Shown here: in pieces, positions 1-5,304 of the stretch
Numbering within the stretch: the first letter of the stretch is position 1
How the letters are laid out: every line of letters starts with the position of its first letter
Assembly (NCBI GenBank): GCA_003152795.1
Contig: PMBA01000444.1
Span: 13,126-18,429, forward strand
DNA: 5,304 bases
Direction of reading: 5' to 3'
Source: Acidobacteriaceae bacterium
GTDB taxonomy: Bacteria > Acidobacteriota > Terriglobia > Terriglobales > Acidobacteriaceae
Made by a program: the position numbers and the translations under genes
The notes under the pieces: model-generated
Told to the model about the DNA's origin: nothing
The model's input: only the letters and a program-made list of their open reading frames with translations
Databases searched by the model: none

Positions 1-33
1 TTCGCAACTTTGCCTGGCATGAAGTCAAAATCC

Positions 34-70
34 TTTCACCGCGGAGACGCAGAGTACGCCGAGGAACGCG
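34..70. repeat. GC-rich interspersed repeat copy (CTCTGCGTCTCCGCGGTGAA type)
   Basis: On the minus strand this segment contains CTCTGCGTCTCCGCGGTGAA, preceded by CCTCGGCGTA. I recognise this phrase, with small variations (CTCTGCGTCTCTGCGGT and similar), as a short interspersed sequence seen between genes in many unrelated bacteria. The recognition is from memory and no second copy lies in this window. The rest of positions 1-228 shows no gene with family resemblance, no convincing terminator behind the crotonase gene and no RNA gene. A 24-codon minus-strand reading frame (99 to 25, from an ATG preceded by GAGGG) runs through the repeat, but its peptide looks like a translation of the repeat rather than a selected protein. 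Confidence 0.5.
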
Positions 71-228
71 TGTTTGTATTCTCGGTACAGTGCGTTCATA
101 GTTCCCTCGCGCTTAAGCATCTTGGCGGGATTTGAGGCCGGTGCACCTAATTAACAGGCGAACTGAATAGGACGACATAGTAGAAATCCTGATCCGCCGC
201 TCCATTCACCAACGTGCATATCCGCGCA

Positions 229-1050
229 CTATTTCGCCGTAAACACTGCCGGACGCTTCTCGACGTAAGCGGCCAGCCCTTCTTTGGCATCGTCGCTCTG
301 GAACAGGATCTGCTGATTTTCCCGTTCGACGGCCAAGGCGGATTCCATGGGAATTTCCCATCCAGTCTGCACCGCACGTTTGATGCGTCCCACGGCCTTC
401 GCTGCCTTGTTCGGCGGCGTGAACTGGCGCGCATACTCCATGATGTTCTCCATGAAGCCATCGCGCTCGAAGATGTCGTTCACAATGCCGTATTCCTGCG
501 CTTCTTCGAACGAGAACGTATTGCCGGTGATCATCAGTTCGATGGCCTTGCTTTTCCCCACCAGGCGCGACAGGCGTTGCGTGCCGCCAGTGCCGGGAAG
601 CACGCCCAGGTTCACTTCGGGTAAGCCGATTTTGCCCGCATCTTTACGGGCGATTCGAAGGTCAGCCGCCATGGCGATCTCGAGCCCTCCGCCGACGCAA
701 TGCCCATTGATCGCGGCGATGACGAGTTTCGGTGTGTGTTCCAACCGCAACAGTGTTTCATTGGCGTGCAGACAGAAGTAATACTTGAACGTCGGATCGA
801 CCGAGGCCAGCATCTTGATGTTCGCGCCCGCCGAAAAGAATTTGTCGCCCACGCCCGTGAGCACGATCACGTGCACATCGTTATCCATGCGCGCTTTGAG
901 GATGGCCTCATCCAGCTGGCGGTTCATTTCGTAGGTGTAGGTGTTCGCCGGAGGATCGTTCATTTCGATCACTGCAACGCCCGCGTCGGTGCGATAGTTG
1001 ATGAGTTGCCTGGTGGTTTCGCCGGTGATCGGCTCCGTCGTCGTTGCCAT
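229..1050 (-). CDS. Enoyl-CoA hydratase/isomerase family protein (crotonase fold)
   Basis: A 273-residue cytosolic crotonase, the usual family length. It probably adds water across the 2,3 double bond of an enoyl-CoA in beta-oxidation or a related acyl-CoA degradation route. The oxyanion-hole segments are visible: FFSAGANIKM at residues 71-80 and NGHCVGGGLE at 115-124. The two acid/base glutamates of rat mitochondrial hydratase (E144 and E164) have counterparts at E124 (GGGLE) and E145 (LPEVNLG), followed by the signature PGTGGTQRL at 152-160. A working hydratase is therefore likelier than an isomerase-only or dehalogenase relative. The start is the ATG at 1050, preceded by a perfect AAGGAGG (1055-1061) four bases away. 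It lies 62 bp downstream of the TetR gene in the same direction, so it is probably its co-transcribed target. Chain length and exact substrate are not determined. Stop is TAG. Confidence 0.93.
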   Translation of the reverse strand: MATTTEPITGETTRQLINYRTDAGVAVIEMNDPPANTYTYEMNRQLDEAILKARMDNDVHVIVLTGVGDKFFSAGANIKMLASVDPTFKYYFCLHANETLLRLEHTPKLVIAAINGHCVGGGLEIAMAADLRIARKDAGKIGLPEVNLGVLPGTGGTQRLSRLVGKSKAIELMITGNTFSFEEAQEYGIVNDIFERDGFMENIMEYARQFTPPNKAAKAVGRIKRAVQTGWEIPMESALAVERENQQILFQSDDAKEGLAAYVEKRPAVFTAK

Positions 1051-1112
1051 AATTCCTCCTTGGTGTTTCGCGTAACGTTTCGGTTAATCGAAAGTCGTAT
1101 CAGGGCATCGCT

Positions 1113-1820
1113 TTAGCGGTGCCGCAAATTCCTTGAAGTGAGATGCCCCTTCAGAATCTGGTCTTTCTTTTTCTGCCGGTTGCCGCTGTGCACAATCCCG
1201 TTGAGAATAATGTCGCCCATCTGCTCCGCAAGCGCTTCGGCGTTGCCGTCAACCCGCGGCTTGTACCAGGTGTAGATCCAGTTGATCATGCCGAACAGGC
1301 TCATCACCGCGGTGCGGGTGTTAAAATCCAGTCCACGTTTGCGCCGAAGGTCTTCCATCAGCCCCAGGCAGATGCGGTAGTACTCGCGTTTAATACCGGC
1401 GATCTCTGAACTCAAACCGTTCTGCAAGGACTCATCTTCATGCGAGAGCACCTTCAGCCCTCGTTGATTGCTCACGAAATATTGCAGGTGATTCAGAATG
1501 AACATGCGGATTCGCTCTTCGGGATCGGTGACATTCGCCAGTTGGGCTTTGAGCTTTTCGAGAATGGTACTGAACGTGTGCTTCTGGATCAGAAACAGCA
1601 ACTGCTCTTTGGACTCGCAGTAGTGATAAAGCCCCGCCAGCGACATACCCGTGGCACGAGAAAGATCGCGCATGGATGCGCCTTCGAACCCCTTGCGGCA
1701 AAAAACCTCCGTGGCGTGGCCGAGAATCTTCTCCAGACGGCGATCGAAACGGGTCGCCTGCGCATGTCTGGATGTTCCGCTGGGAAGCCGGGAAACGCGG
1801 GTTGCAGGTACAGTACCCAT
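1113..1820 (-). CDS. TetR/AcrR family transcriptional regulator
   Basis: A 235-residue one-component regulator. The N-terminal DNA-binding domain spans about residues 26-75: a first helix (RLEKILGHATEVFCRKGFEG) leads into the helix-turn-helix SMRDLSRATGMSLAGLYHYC and then ESKEQLL, the classic TetR signature. The rest is the helical ligand-binding and dimerisation domain. Its end (MINWIYTWYKP, then ALAEQMGDIILNG) resembles the C-terminal domain of KstR2/FadR-type TetR proteins that sense acyl-CoA thioesters. The downstream enoyl-CoA hydratase supports such a ligand, but this is inference. The first 25 residues are a basic, probably disordered extension that could contact DNA. ATG at 1820 is the only ATG, GTG or TTG ahead of the helix-turn-helix, yet no Shine-Dalgarno precedes it, and the likely transcription start is only about 14 bases upstream. 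The C-terminus is rich in basic residues. Autorepression through the palindrome at 1821-1835 is likely. Confidence 0.92.
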   Translation of the reverse strand: MGTVPATRVSRLPSGTSRHAQATRFDRRLEKILGHATEVFCRKGFEGASMRDLSRATGMSLAGLYHYCESKEQLLFLIQKHTFSTILEKLKAQLANVTDPEERIRMFILNHLQYFVSNQRGLKVLSHEDESLQNGLSSEIAGIKREYYRICLGLMEDLRRKRGLDFNTRTAVMSLFGMINWIYTWYKPRVDGNAEALAEQMGDIILNGIVHSGNRQKKKDQILKGHLTSRNLRHR

Positions 1821-1835
1821 ACGTTCGAACGTTCG
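1821..1835. promoter_or_regulatory. Putative TetR operator (overlapping palindromes)
   Basis: Two perfect palindromes overlap here: ACGTTCGAACGT (1821-1832) and CGAACGTTCG (1826-1835). Read as direct repeats they are two copies of ACGTTCG spaced by 8 bp. The site abuts the tetR start codon and lies just downstream of the -10 box, over the expected transcription start and the ribosome entry region. A bound repressor would block initiation, as is usual for autoregulated TetR genes. Assigning the adjacent TetR protein to this site is inference from position and symmetry. Confidence 0.6.
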
Positions 1836-1840
1836 TTCTA

Positions 1841-1869
1841 ATTATAAGTAATAGTGATGTAGATCACAA
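1841..1869 (-). promoter_or_regulatory. Sigma-70-type promoter of the tetR-crotonase unit
   Basis: Minus-strand TATAAT at 1846-1841 is a perfect -10 box. The -35 candidate TTGTGA lies at 1869-1864, and the spacer is exactly 17 bp. The expected transcription start is near 1834, giving a leader of only about 14 bases before the tetR ATG. No other convincing promoter was seen in the 62 bp between tetR and the crotonase gene, so this one probably serves both. Confidence 0.65.
1853..1868. promoter_or_regulatory. CRP/FNR-like dyad overlapping the -35 box
   Basis: The plus strand reads AGTGATGTAGATCACA, which fits the CRP-family pattern TGTGA-N6-TCACA with one mismatch at the first base. It can also be read as the inverted repeat GTGAT-N4-ATCAC at 1854-1867. 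It covers the -35 element of the tetR promoter. A CRP/FNR-family protein centred there could repress, or activate as a class II factor. Which regulator, if any, binds is unknown. Confidence 0.4.
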
Positions 1870-1928
1870 GGCCGTGTGACAACCTGAAGGGGTGGGCGAC
1901 CTGCCAAGCGCAATGCCCAAGGCTTTCC

Positions 1929-3050
1929 TTAACCTGTGATTCCCGCCATCAGCTTCTCGATCTCCGCTTTTTGCTCGCCGGAGAGCGGTAAAAAGGGCAG
2001 CCGCGACGGGCCGCCATAGTAGCCGTTGAGGTCCATCGCGTACTTCACGCCAGGGACGCCGAGGTCGCCGACCACGCGCTGGGCAGCTATCTTCACGCGC
2101 TCTTGTTTTTCGCGGGCGAGCACGTTGTCTCCGTCTTTGAGTGCGGCGTAGATTTCGTAACACGCCATCGGTGCCGGGCACGCCAAGGCAAGAATCGCGC
2201 CGACCGCTCCCAGTCCAAGCGACGGTTCGAGCTGATGCGCGGCGCCGACCATCACCTGGAAGCCCACTTCTTTCTGCCGCGTCTTCAGCCTTCCAACAAC
2301 GGTGACCGCGGAGGATGACGGTTTGGTAGCGCTATTTGCGTGGACGGGCGAGGGATCCCGTCTCTCGAACGCTTCAGCCGAGTTCGTCAGCGTCGCCACG
2401 CTGACCAGTTCCCTGCTCTGCTTTTCGCTCTCGGCAGCCGCCGCTTTGAGCATGCGCGGCGTCACAGCCTCGAATGTTTCCGTCACCATTGCCTGTCTCT
2501 TCACGGAGCGCGTGCCCTCAACCATCTGCTTTACTTTGTCGAGGTTGCCGCTCGATTCCTTGATGGCGGCGATGTTCGGATGGCCGGCAAGTTCGATCAC
2601 AACTTCGGCTGGAATGTCGTATCCGGTGGCTTGGGGAAAGTTGTAGATGATGATCGGCAGCGCGGAACGGTCGCCCACTGTGCGATAAAAGGCGAGAAGA
2701 TTCGCAGGGTGCATCTGCTTCTTGTAGTAATGCGGAGTACGCACCATCGCGGCATCGTAGCCGAGCTCGGCGGCGTACTCAGTAAGCCGCAGAGTTTCGT
2801 GCGCGGACTCGACGCCAGTGCCTGCGATCATGACTTTATTTGGCGCAGCGGCGGCCAGGCCAGCCTTGAGCACGTCGCGCCGTTCCGCATCCGACAGCAG
2901 AATTGCCTCGCCGGTCGAGCCCTGGACCACGATGCCCGCCACCGGCGTGCGCGAATAGCGTTCAACGTTCGCTTCGATCTTCTTGTAATAGACTTCTCCA
3001 GCGGAGGTAAAGGGTGTCGTGATGGGCGGGAAGATTCCGGATAAGAGCAT
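1929..3050 (-). CDS. Class I aldolase of the DapA/HOGA superfamily with internal insertion
   Basis: A 373-residue TIM-barrel lyase; family members are usually near 300. Visible family features are FPPITTPF (residues 7-14), the pyruvate-binding GSTGE (44-48), Tyr136 in IIIYNFP, and the Schiff-base Lys164 in AAIKESSGN. The C-terminal GVPGVKYAMDLNGYYGGP (331-348) closely recalls mitochondrial 4-hydroxy-2-oxoglutarate aldolase (HOGA1). The arginine that binds the semialdehyde carboxylate in true DapA (R138 of E. coli) is replaced by Ala141, so lysine biosynthesis is unlikely and a HOGA-like 2-oxo acid aldolase or dehydratase is more plausible. Between the Lys164 strand and FQVMVGAA (264-271) HOGA1 has roughly 15-20 residues; here there are about 80 more, partly low-complexity (TLTNSAEAFERRDPSPVHAN, ATKPSSSAVT). 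The ATG at 3050 is preferred because GAGG lies about six bases before it and the family begins there; an in-frame ATG at 3104 would add 18 non-family residues. Confidence 0.82.
   Translation of the reverse strand: MLLSGIFPPITTPFTSAGEVYYKKIEANVERYSRTPVAGIVVQGSTGEAILLSDAERRDVLKAGLAAAAPNKVMIAGTGVESAHETLRLTEYAAELGYDAAMVRTPHYYKKQMHPANLLAFYRTVGDRSALPIIIYNFPQATGYDIPAEVVIELAGHPNIAAIKESSGNLDKVKQMVEGTRSVKRQAMVTETFEAVTPRMLKAAAAESEKQSRELVSVATLTNSAEAFERRDPSPVHANSATKPSSSAVTVVGRLKTRQKEVGFQVMVGAAHQLEPSLGLGAVGAILALACPAPMACYEIYAALKDGDNVLAREKQERVKIAAQRVVGDLGVPGVKYAMDLNGYYGGPSRLPFLPLSGEQKAEIEKLMAGITG
2343..2405. repeat. Hairpin-rich in-frame insertion within the aldolase-like gene
   Basis: Three inverted repeats sit side by side. 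GACGGG (2343-2348) pairs with CCCGTC (2357-2362). CGAAC (2366-2370) pairs with GTTCG (2382-2386). GTCAGCGT (2386-2393) pairs with ACGCTGAC (2398-2405) across a CGCC loop. They coincide with the low-complexity part of the extra segment of the encoded protein. This could be a decayed palindromic element or a variable linker particular to this protein family; sequence alone does not decide. Confidence 0.35.
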
Positions 3051-3108
3051 GGTGGGCCTCAGTCGTCGGTCGTTAGCCTCTAGTGGTTCGCAAGTACCGA
3101 GCATTCAG

Positions 3109-3138
3109 ATTATCGGGCCTTGCGCTCAAGTTTGTCAT
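3109..3138 (-). promoter_or_regulatory. Possible weak promoter before the aldolase-like gene
   Basis: On the minus strand ATGACA (3138-3133) and GATAAT (3114-3109) are separated by 18 bp, in the 90-bp gap between the small membrane protein gene and the aldolase-like gene. Each hexamer is one mismatch from the sigma-70 consensus. The leader would be about 50 bases. The match is moderate, and read-through from upstream genes is equally possible. Confidence 0.3.
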
Positions 3139-3140
3139 CC

Positions 3141-3380
3141 TCACTTCAACAGCGAGGTAATGAACACCAGCAGCAGAAGACATCCGTCAACAATCACGAT
3201 CATGGATCCGATCCAGACCAGCGCTATCATTCGCACTTGCTTCTCGGGCGGCGTGGAGATGCCGATCGTATTGTGCAAATAGCCCAGCATAGTGGTGACG
3301 AGTTCCGTCGGCACCACTCCACTTAGGATGCCCACGCCGAGAACGCCCATCAGGACGTGAAACACAATGAGGCCAACCAT
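3141..3380 (-). CDS. Small two-helix membrane protein, function unknown
   Basis: A 79-residue hydrophobic protein that I cannot assign to a named family. It shows a first membrane segment at about residues 2-23 (glycine- and valine-rich) and a second at about 52-76 (IALVWIGSMIVIVDGCLLLL). A loop of about 28 residues between them contains ISTPPEKQVR. The size and two-helix plan recall SecG, but the SecG pattern (a glycine-rich conserved loop between the helices) is not evident, so that name is not used. The coding case rests on a good ribosome site (GGAG, six bases before the ATG at 3380), a coherent membrane topology and a position between co-directional genes. Gaps of 97 bp upstream and 90 bp downstream leave its operon membership open. 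Confidence 0.65.
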   Translation of the reverse strand: MVGLIVFHVLMGVLGVGILSGVVPTELVTTMLGYLHNTIGISTPPEKQVRMIALVWIGSMIVIVDGCLLLLVFITSLLK

Positions 3381-3477
3381 ACTTTTCTCCAGCTGCCAGC
3401 GACGGCAATCGTAGCATCCTTCGATTGCGAACCACGAGCAGCTTCGAGGCTCACGAGCGCGGACTTATCCTCGCAAG

Positions 3478-3951
3478 TCACTCGCAGGCGGGCCACTCTT
3501 TGCCAGTGGGGTCGACGGCGTGCCGGTACTGGTCTTCGGTCCCGACGTAGAAGCGTTCAAACGGCGCGGATGTGCGGTCATCGACCATGGTTTCGATTTG
3601 CCAGACCATGCCGCCCTTGCACACGCCGGCGTTCGAAAGGGGGGCGCGACGATCGCCCGCGTAGGAGAAGAAATCGTCCTTGCCGTGGCCCGTCAACGGA
3701 TCGGACGACGTTTGCAATTCACCGTGCGCATCCAGCTTGAGCAGGAGCCGGCCCTCTTCCATGGGCAGCGGCGGCGCGTTTTTCTGACGAAAATCGACGC
3801 GAACCCAGCCGTTGTATCCGGCGGGAATGAGAAAGCGTTCTGGAGGCCGGCGCTGGAAAACAAGATCGAACGCGGCCGGGCCGAAGACGGCCGCGGCGAT
3901 GAAGATGGGAAGGCCGAGAACTGCGACGAGAACGAAAGTGGCTCTGCTCAT
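3478..3951 (-). CDS. Membrane-anchored or exported protein, DUF6843-like
   Basis: A 157-residue protein. It begins with a short basic start (MSR) and a hydrophobic stretch at about residues 5-27, which would act as a signal peptide or uncleaved anchor; the rest would then lie outside the cytoplasmic membrane. The soluble part opens with ERFLIPAGYNGWVRVDF (39-55), continues with an acidic turn (MEEGRLLLKLDAHGELQTSS, 64-83) and ends with ERFYVGTEDQYR (132-143). The FLIP-GY-GWV-V pattern followed by a G-L-TSS strand resembles DUF6843 proteins; this is from memory and moderately held. Two cysteines (111 and 156) could form a disulfide. The ATG lies 6 bp after the carB stop, with only a weak GAAG as ribosome site, so translation is probably coupled to carB. 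No catalytic motif is evident. Confidence 0.75.
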   Translation of the reverse strand: MSRATFVLVAVLGLPIFIAAAVFGPAAFDLVFQRRPPERFLIPAGYNGWVRVDFRQKNAPPLPMEEGRLLLKLDAHGELQTSSDPLTGHGKDDFFSYAGDRRAPLSNAGVCKGGMVWQIETMVDDRTSAPFERFYVGTEDQYRHAVDPTGKEWPACE

Positions 3952-3957
3952 GACGTG

Positions 3958-5304
3958 TTACTTCGCGGCGATGCGCTCCGCATGCAGCGCCTGCAAGGCT
4001 TGCACGCGCACCTCGCCGCGCTGGAGGGCGGCGATGCCTTCGGCGGCGGCGCGGGCGGCGGAGAGCGTCGTAATGGTCGTGATGCGACCGGTAACGGCCG
4101 CGCGGCGAATGGCTTTCTCGTCAAAGTAGGGATCGGGACCGTGCGGCGTGTTTACGATCAACTGGATGCGGTCGGCCTTGATCAGGTCCACCGCGTTGGG
4201 GCGGCCTTCCTTTACTTTGTAGACGCGCTCCACTCCCAACCCCGATCCTTCCAGAATGTCGGCTGTGCCATGCGTGGCCACCAGTTTGAATCCCATGTCC
4301 ACGAAGCGATGCGCGACCTCGACCATTGCCGGCTTGTCGTGGTCGGTAACGCTGATGAACACCGTGCCTTTGGTCGGCAGTTTCTGGCCAGCGGCGATTT
4401 GTGCCTTGGCAAACGCCTCGCCGAAATTGTCGGCAATGCCCATCACTTCTCCGGTGGAACGCATCTCGGGGCCAAGAACCGTGTCGACGCCGGGAAACTT
4501 CGACCACGGAAAGACTGGCGATTTCACGTAGAAGCAGCGACCCGTGTCCAGGTCCGTGCCGCGTTCGACGTTCTCTGGAAGAAACTCGCGCAGCTTGCGT
4601 CCGGTCATTAGCCGAGCGGCAATCTTGGCCATCGGCACGCCCGTAGCCTTTGAAACAAAGGGCACGGTGCGCGAGGCCCGCGGATTCACTTCGAGCACGT
4701 AGACCTTAGCATCGCCGTCGCCTGTGTGGAGGCGGGTCTCCGAACCGCCTGGACGGGGCTGAGCCCCGTCCCCACACGATCTCCGGGGTATGGCGAACTG
4801 CACGTTCATCAGGCCGATCACCTTGAGGGCGCGCGCCAGCTTGAAAGTGTACTCGCGCATGCGGTTCAGCAACGTCTCGGGAATATCAACCGCGGGCAGC
4901 ACGCACGACGAGTCGCCGGAGTGGATGCCAGCCTCCTCGATGTGCTGCATGATGCCGCCGATCACGACGTCCTCGCCGTCGGAAAGGGCATCCACGTCGA
5001 CTTCAATCGCATCTTCGAGAAATTTATCGATGAGTACGGGCCGGTCCTGCGAATATTCAACCGCCTGCTTCATATACTGCATGATGGTGTCTTCGTCGTA
5101 GGCGATGACCATGGCTCGCCCTCCAAGCACATAGGAAGGACGCACCAGCACCGGGAAACCGATCTTCTTCGCCGCTTCGACCGCTTCTTCCACGGAGGCG
5201 ACCATCGCTCCTGGAGCTTGCGGGATGTCGAGTTCTTCGAGAAGTTTGCCGAAGCGCTTCCGGTCTTCCGCCAGATCAATCGATTCGGGCGTGGTGCCGA
5301 TAAT
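3958..5304 (-). CDS. carB: Carbamoyl-phosphate synthase large subunit, C-terminal part
   Basis: The final 448 residues of CarB; the frame is open to the window edge, where [18 protein letters not shown] matches the start of the second half of the E. coli protein (1073 residues in total). This half phosphorylates carbamate to carbamoyl phosphate for arginine and pyrimidine synthesis, together with the CarA glutaminase. Visible features, numbered within the window, are the ATP-grasp segment [12 protein letters not shown] (54-65), [13 protein letters not shown] (121-133), the metal-binding [18 protein letters not shown] (205-222) and MRSTGEVMG (281-289). The MGS-like allosteric domain follows from about 309 ([17 protein letters not shown]) to about 420, including ATHGTA (343-348), where UMP or ornithine effectors act in relatives. 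An extra stretch of about 24 residues (about 173-197) stands between NVQFAI and [10 protein letters not shown], where E. coli has five residues. It is encoded by the palindromic element at 4724-4777. All other motifs are intact. Confidence 0.95.
   Translation of the reverse strand: MIGTTPESIDLAEDRKRFGKLLEELDIPQAPGAMVASVEEAVEAAKKIGFPVLVRPSYVLGGRAMVIAYDEDTIMQYMKQAVEYSQDRPVLIDKFLEDAIEVDVDALSDGEDVVIGGIMQHIEEAGIHSGDSSCVLPAVDIPETLLNRMREYTFKLARALKVIGLMNVQFAIPRRSCGDGAQPRPGGSETRLHTGDGDAKVYVLEVNPRASRTVPFVSKATGVPMAKIAARLMTGRKLREFLPENVERGTDLDTGRCFYVKSPVFPWSKFPGVDTVLGPEMRSTGEVMGIADNFGEAFAKAQIAAGQKLPTKGTVFISVTDHDKPAMVEVAHRFVDMGFKLVATHGTADILEGSGLGVERVYKVKEGRPNAVDLIKADRIQLIVNTPHGPDPYFDEKAIRRAAVTGRITTITTLSAARAAAEGIAALQRGEVRVQALQALHAERIAAK
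4724..4777. repeat. In-frame palindromic element (three-way junction) inside carB
   Basis: Fifty-four bases pair almost completely. The outer stem is GTGTGG (4724-4729) with CCACAC (4772-4777). Hairpin 1 is AGGCGG (4730-4735) with CCGCCT (4745-4750), loop of nine. Hairpin 2 is GGACGGGGCT (4751-4760) with AGCCCCGTCC (4762-4771), one central base. The three stems abut with no unpaired base at the junction. The length is exactly 18 codons, so the carB frame survives. The encoded segment is rich in Gly, Pro and Arg, quite unlike the neighbouring enzyme, and has no counterpart in E. coli CarB. It resembles in kind the Rickettsia palindromic elements that insert inside genes; the specific family here is not identified. 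Confidence 0.8.

Noticed and set aside
214..1116. Overlapping plus-strand open frames opposite the crotonase gene
   Set aside because: The crotonase has both catalytic glutamates, a perfect ribosome site and family length; the opposite frames have low-quality composition.
1870..1928. Terminator between the aldolase-like gene and tetR
   Set aside because: GCC and GGC arms near 1908-1924 do not extend into a stable stem and no T-tract follows.
2340..3044. Plus-strand open frame of 234 codons opposite the aldolase-like gene
   Set aside because: The minus strand carries clear aldolase motifs throughout; the plus-strand product shows no recognisable domain.
3051..3104. Upstream ATG at 3104 as start of the aldolase-like protein
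   Set aside because: The 18 extra residues do not match the family, and the ATG at 3050 has GAGG at a suitable distance and directly precedes the family's GIFPPITTPF.
3520..4611. Long plus-strand open frame (363 codons) opposite carB and the 157-residue protein gene
   Set aside because: It lies antisense to confident carB coding sequence, is rich in Arg, His and Gly, has no family resemblance, and spans two genes. It is a by-product of GC-biased codons.
4751..4771. GC-rich hairpin as an intrinsic terminator
   Set aside because: It is inside carB, is nearly symmetric on both strands, and has no following T run in either direction.
4700..4800. carB as a frameshifted pseudogene at the inserted element
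   Set aside because: The frame is open on both sides, the insert is 18 codons, and every downstream motif to the MGS domain and stop is intact.
3958..5205. Reading carB as a complete short gene starting at the ATG at 5205
   Set aside because: The frame continues with excellent CarB similarity to the window edge, so the ATG is an internal methionine.
1..5304. CRISPR array, tRNA, rRNA, insertion sequence or riboswitch
   Set aside because: No regularly spaced repeats, tRNA-like cloverleaf with anticodon and T-arm motifs, transposase coding or recognisable aptamer core was seen on either strand.

Overview
The window reads as ordinary chromosome from a moderately GC-rich, free-living bacterium. 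Every credible gene is on the minus strand, so transcription runs from right to left. Protein style (a crotonase with a PPANTYTYEM stretch, a HOGA-like lyase, a DUF6843-like secreted or anchored protein) and interspersed palindromic or GC-rich short repeats suggest an Acidobacteriota-type genome. That placement is inference from recall; no rRNA or other marker is present to prove it.

Layout in transcription order. (1) 5304-3958: the last 448 residues of the large subunit of carbamoyl-phosphate synthase (carB), with the second ATP-grasp domain and the MGS-like allosteric domain; its 5' end lies beyond the window. (2) 3951-3478: a 157-residue membrane-anchored or exported protein starting 6 bp after the carB stop. 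(3) 3380-3141: a 79-residue protein with two predicted membrane segments. (4) 3050-1929: a class I aldolase of the DapA/HOGA superfamily with an unusual internal insertion. (5) 1820-1113: a TetR/AcrR regulator with its own well-formed promoter and palindromic operator. (6) 1050-229: an enoyl-CoA hydratase with both catalytic glutamates, 62 bp after the regulator and probably co-transcribed with it. (7) 228-1: no gene; it holds a copy of a GC-rich interspersed repeat.

Functionally there are two themes. carB belongs to arginine/pyrimidine supply, and the small membrane proteins behind it have no evident link to that. The TetR-crotonase pair looks like a self-regulated acyl-CoA degradation unit. 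The aldolase-like gene between them probably cleaves or forms a 2-oxo acid, but its substrate cannot be read from sequence.

The most striking structure is a 54-bp element inside carB (4724-4777). It folds, with no unpaired base at the junction, into a three-way junction: one outer stem and two abutting hairpins. It is exactly 18 codons long, leaves the frame open, and sits just before the metal-binding ExNPR motif, where CarB normally has only a short hairpin turn. It resembles in kind the protein-coding palindromic elements known from Rickettsia (RPEs). A second, more degenerate hairpin-rich in-frame insertion lies in the aldolase-like gene (about 2295-2438), so two of the six genes here may have been enlarged by such elements. 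The tetR promoter is also unusual: -35, -10, a CRP/FNR-like dyad and a TetR-type palindrome are packed into about 50 bp, leaving a very short leader without a Shine-Dalgarno sequence.
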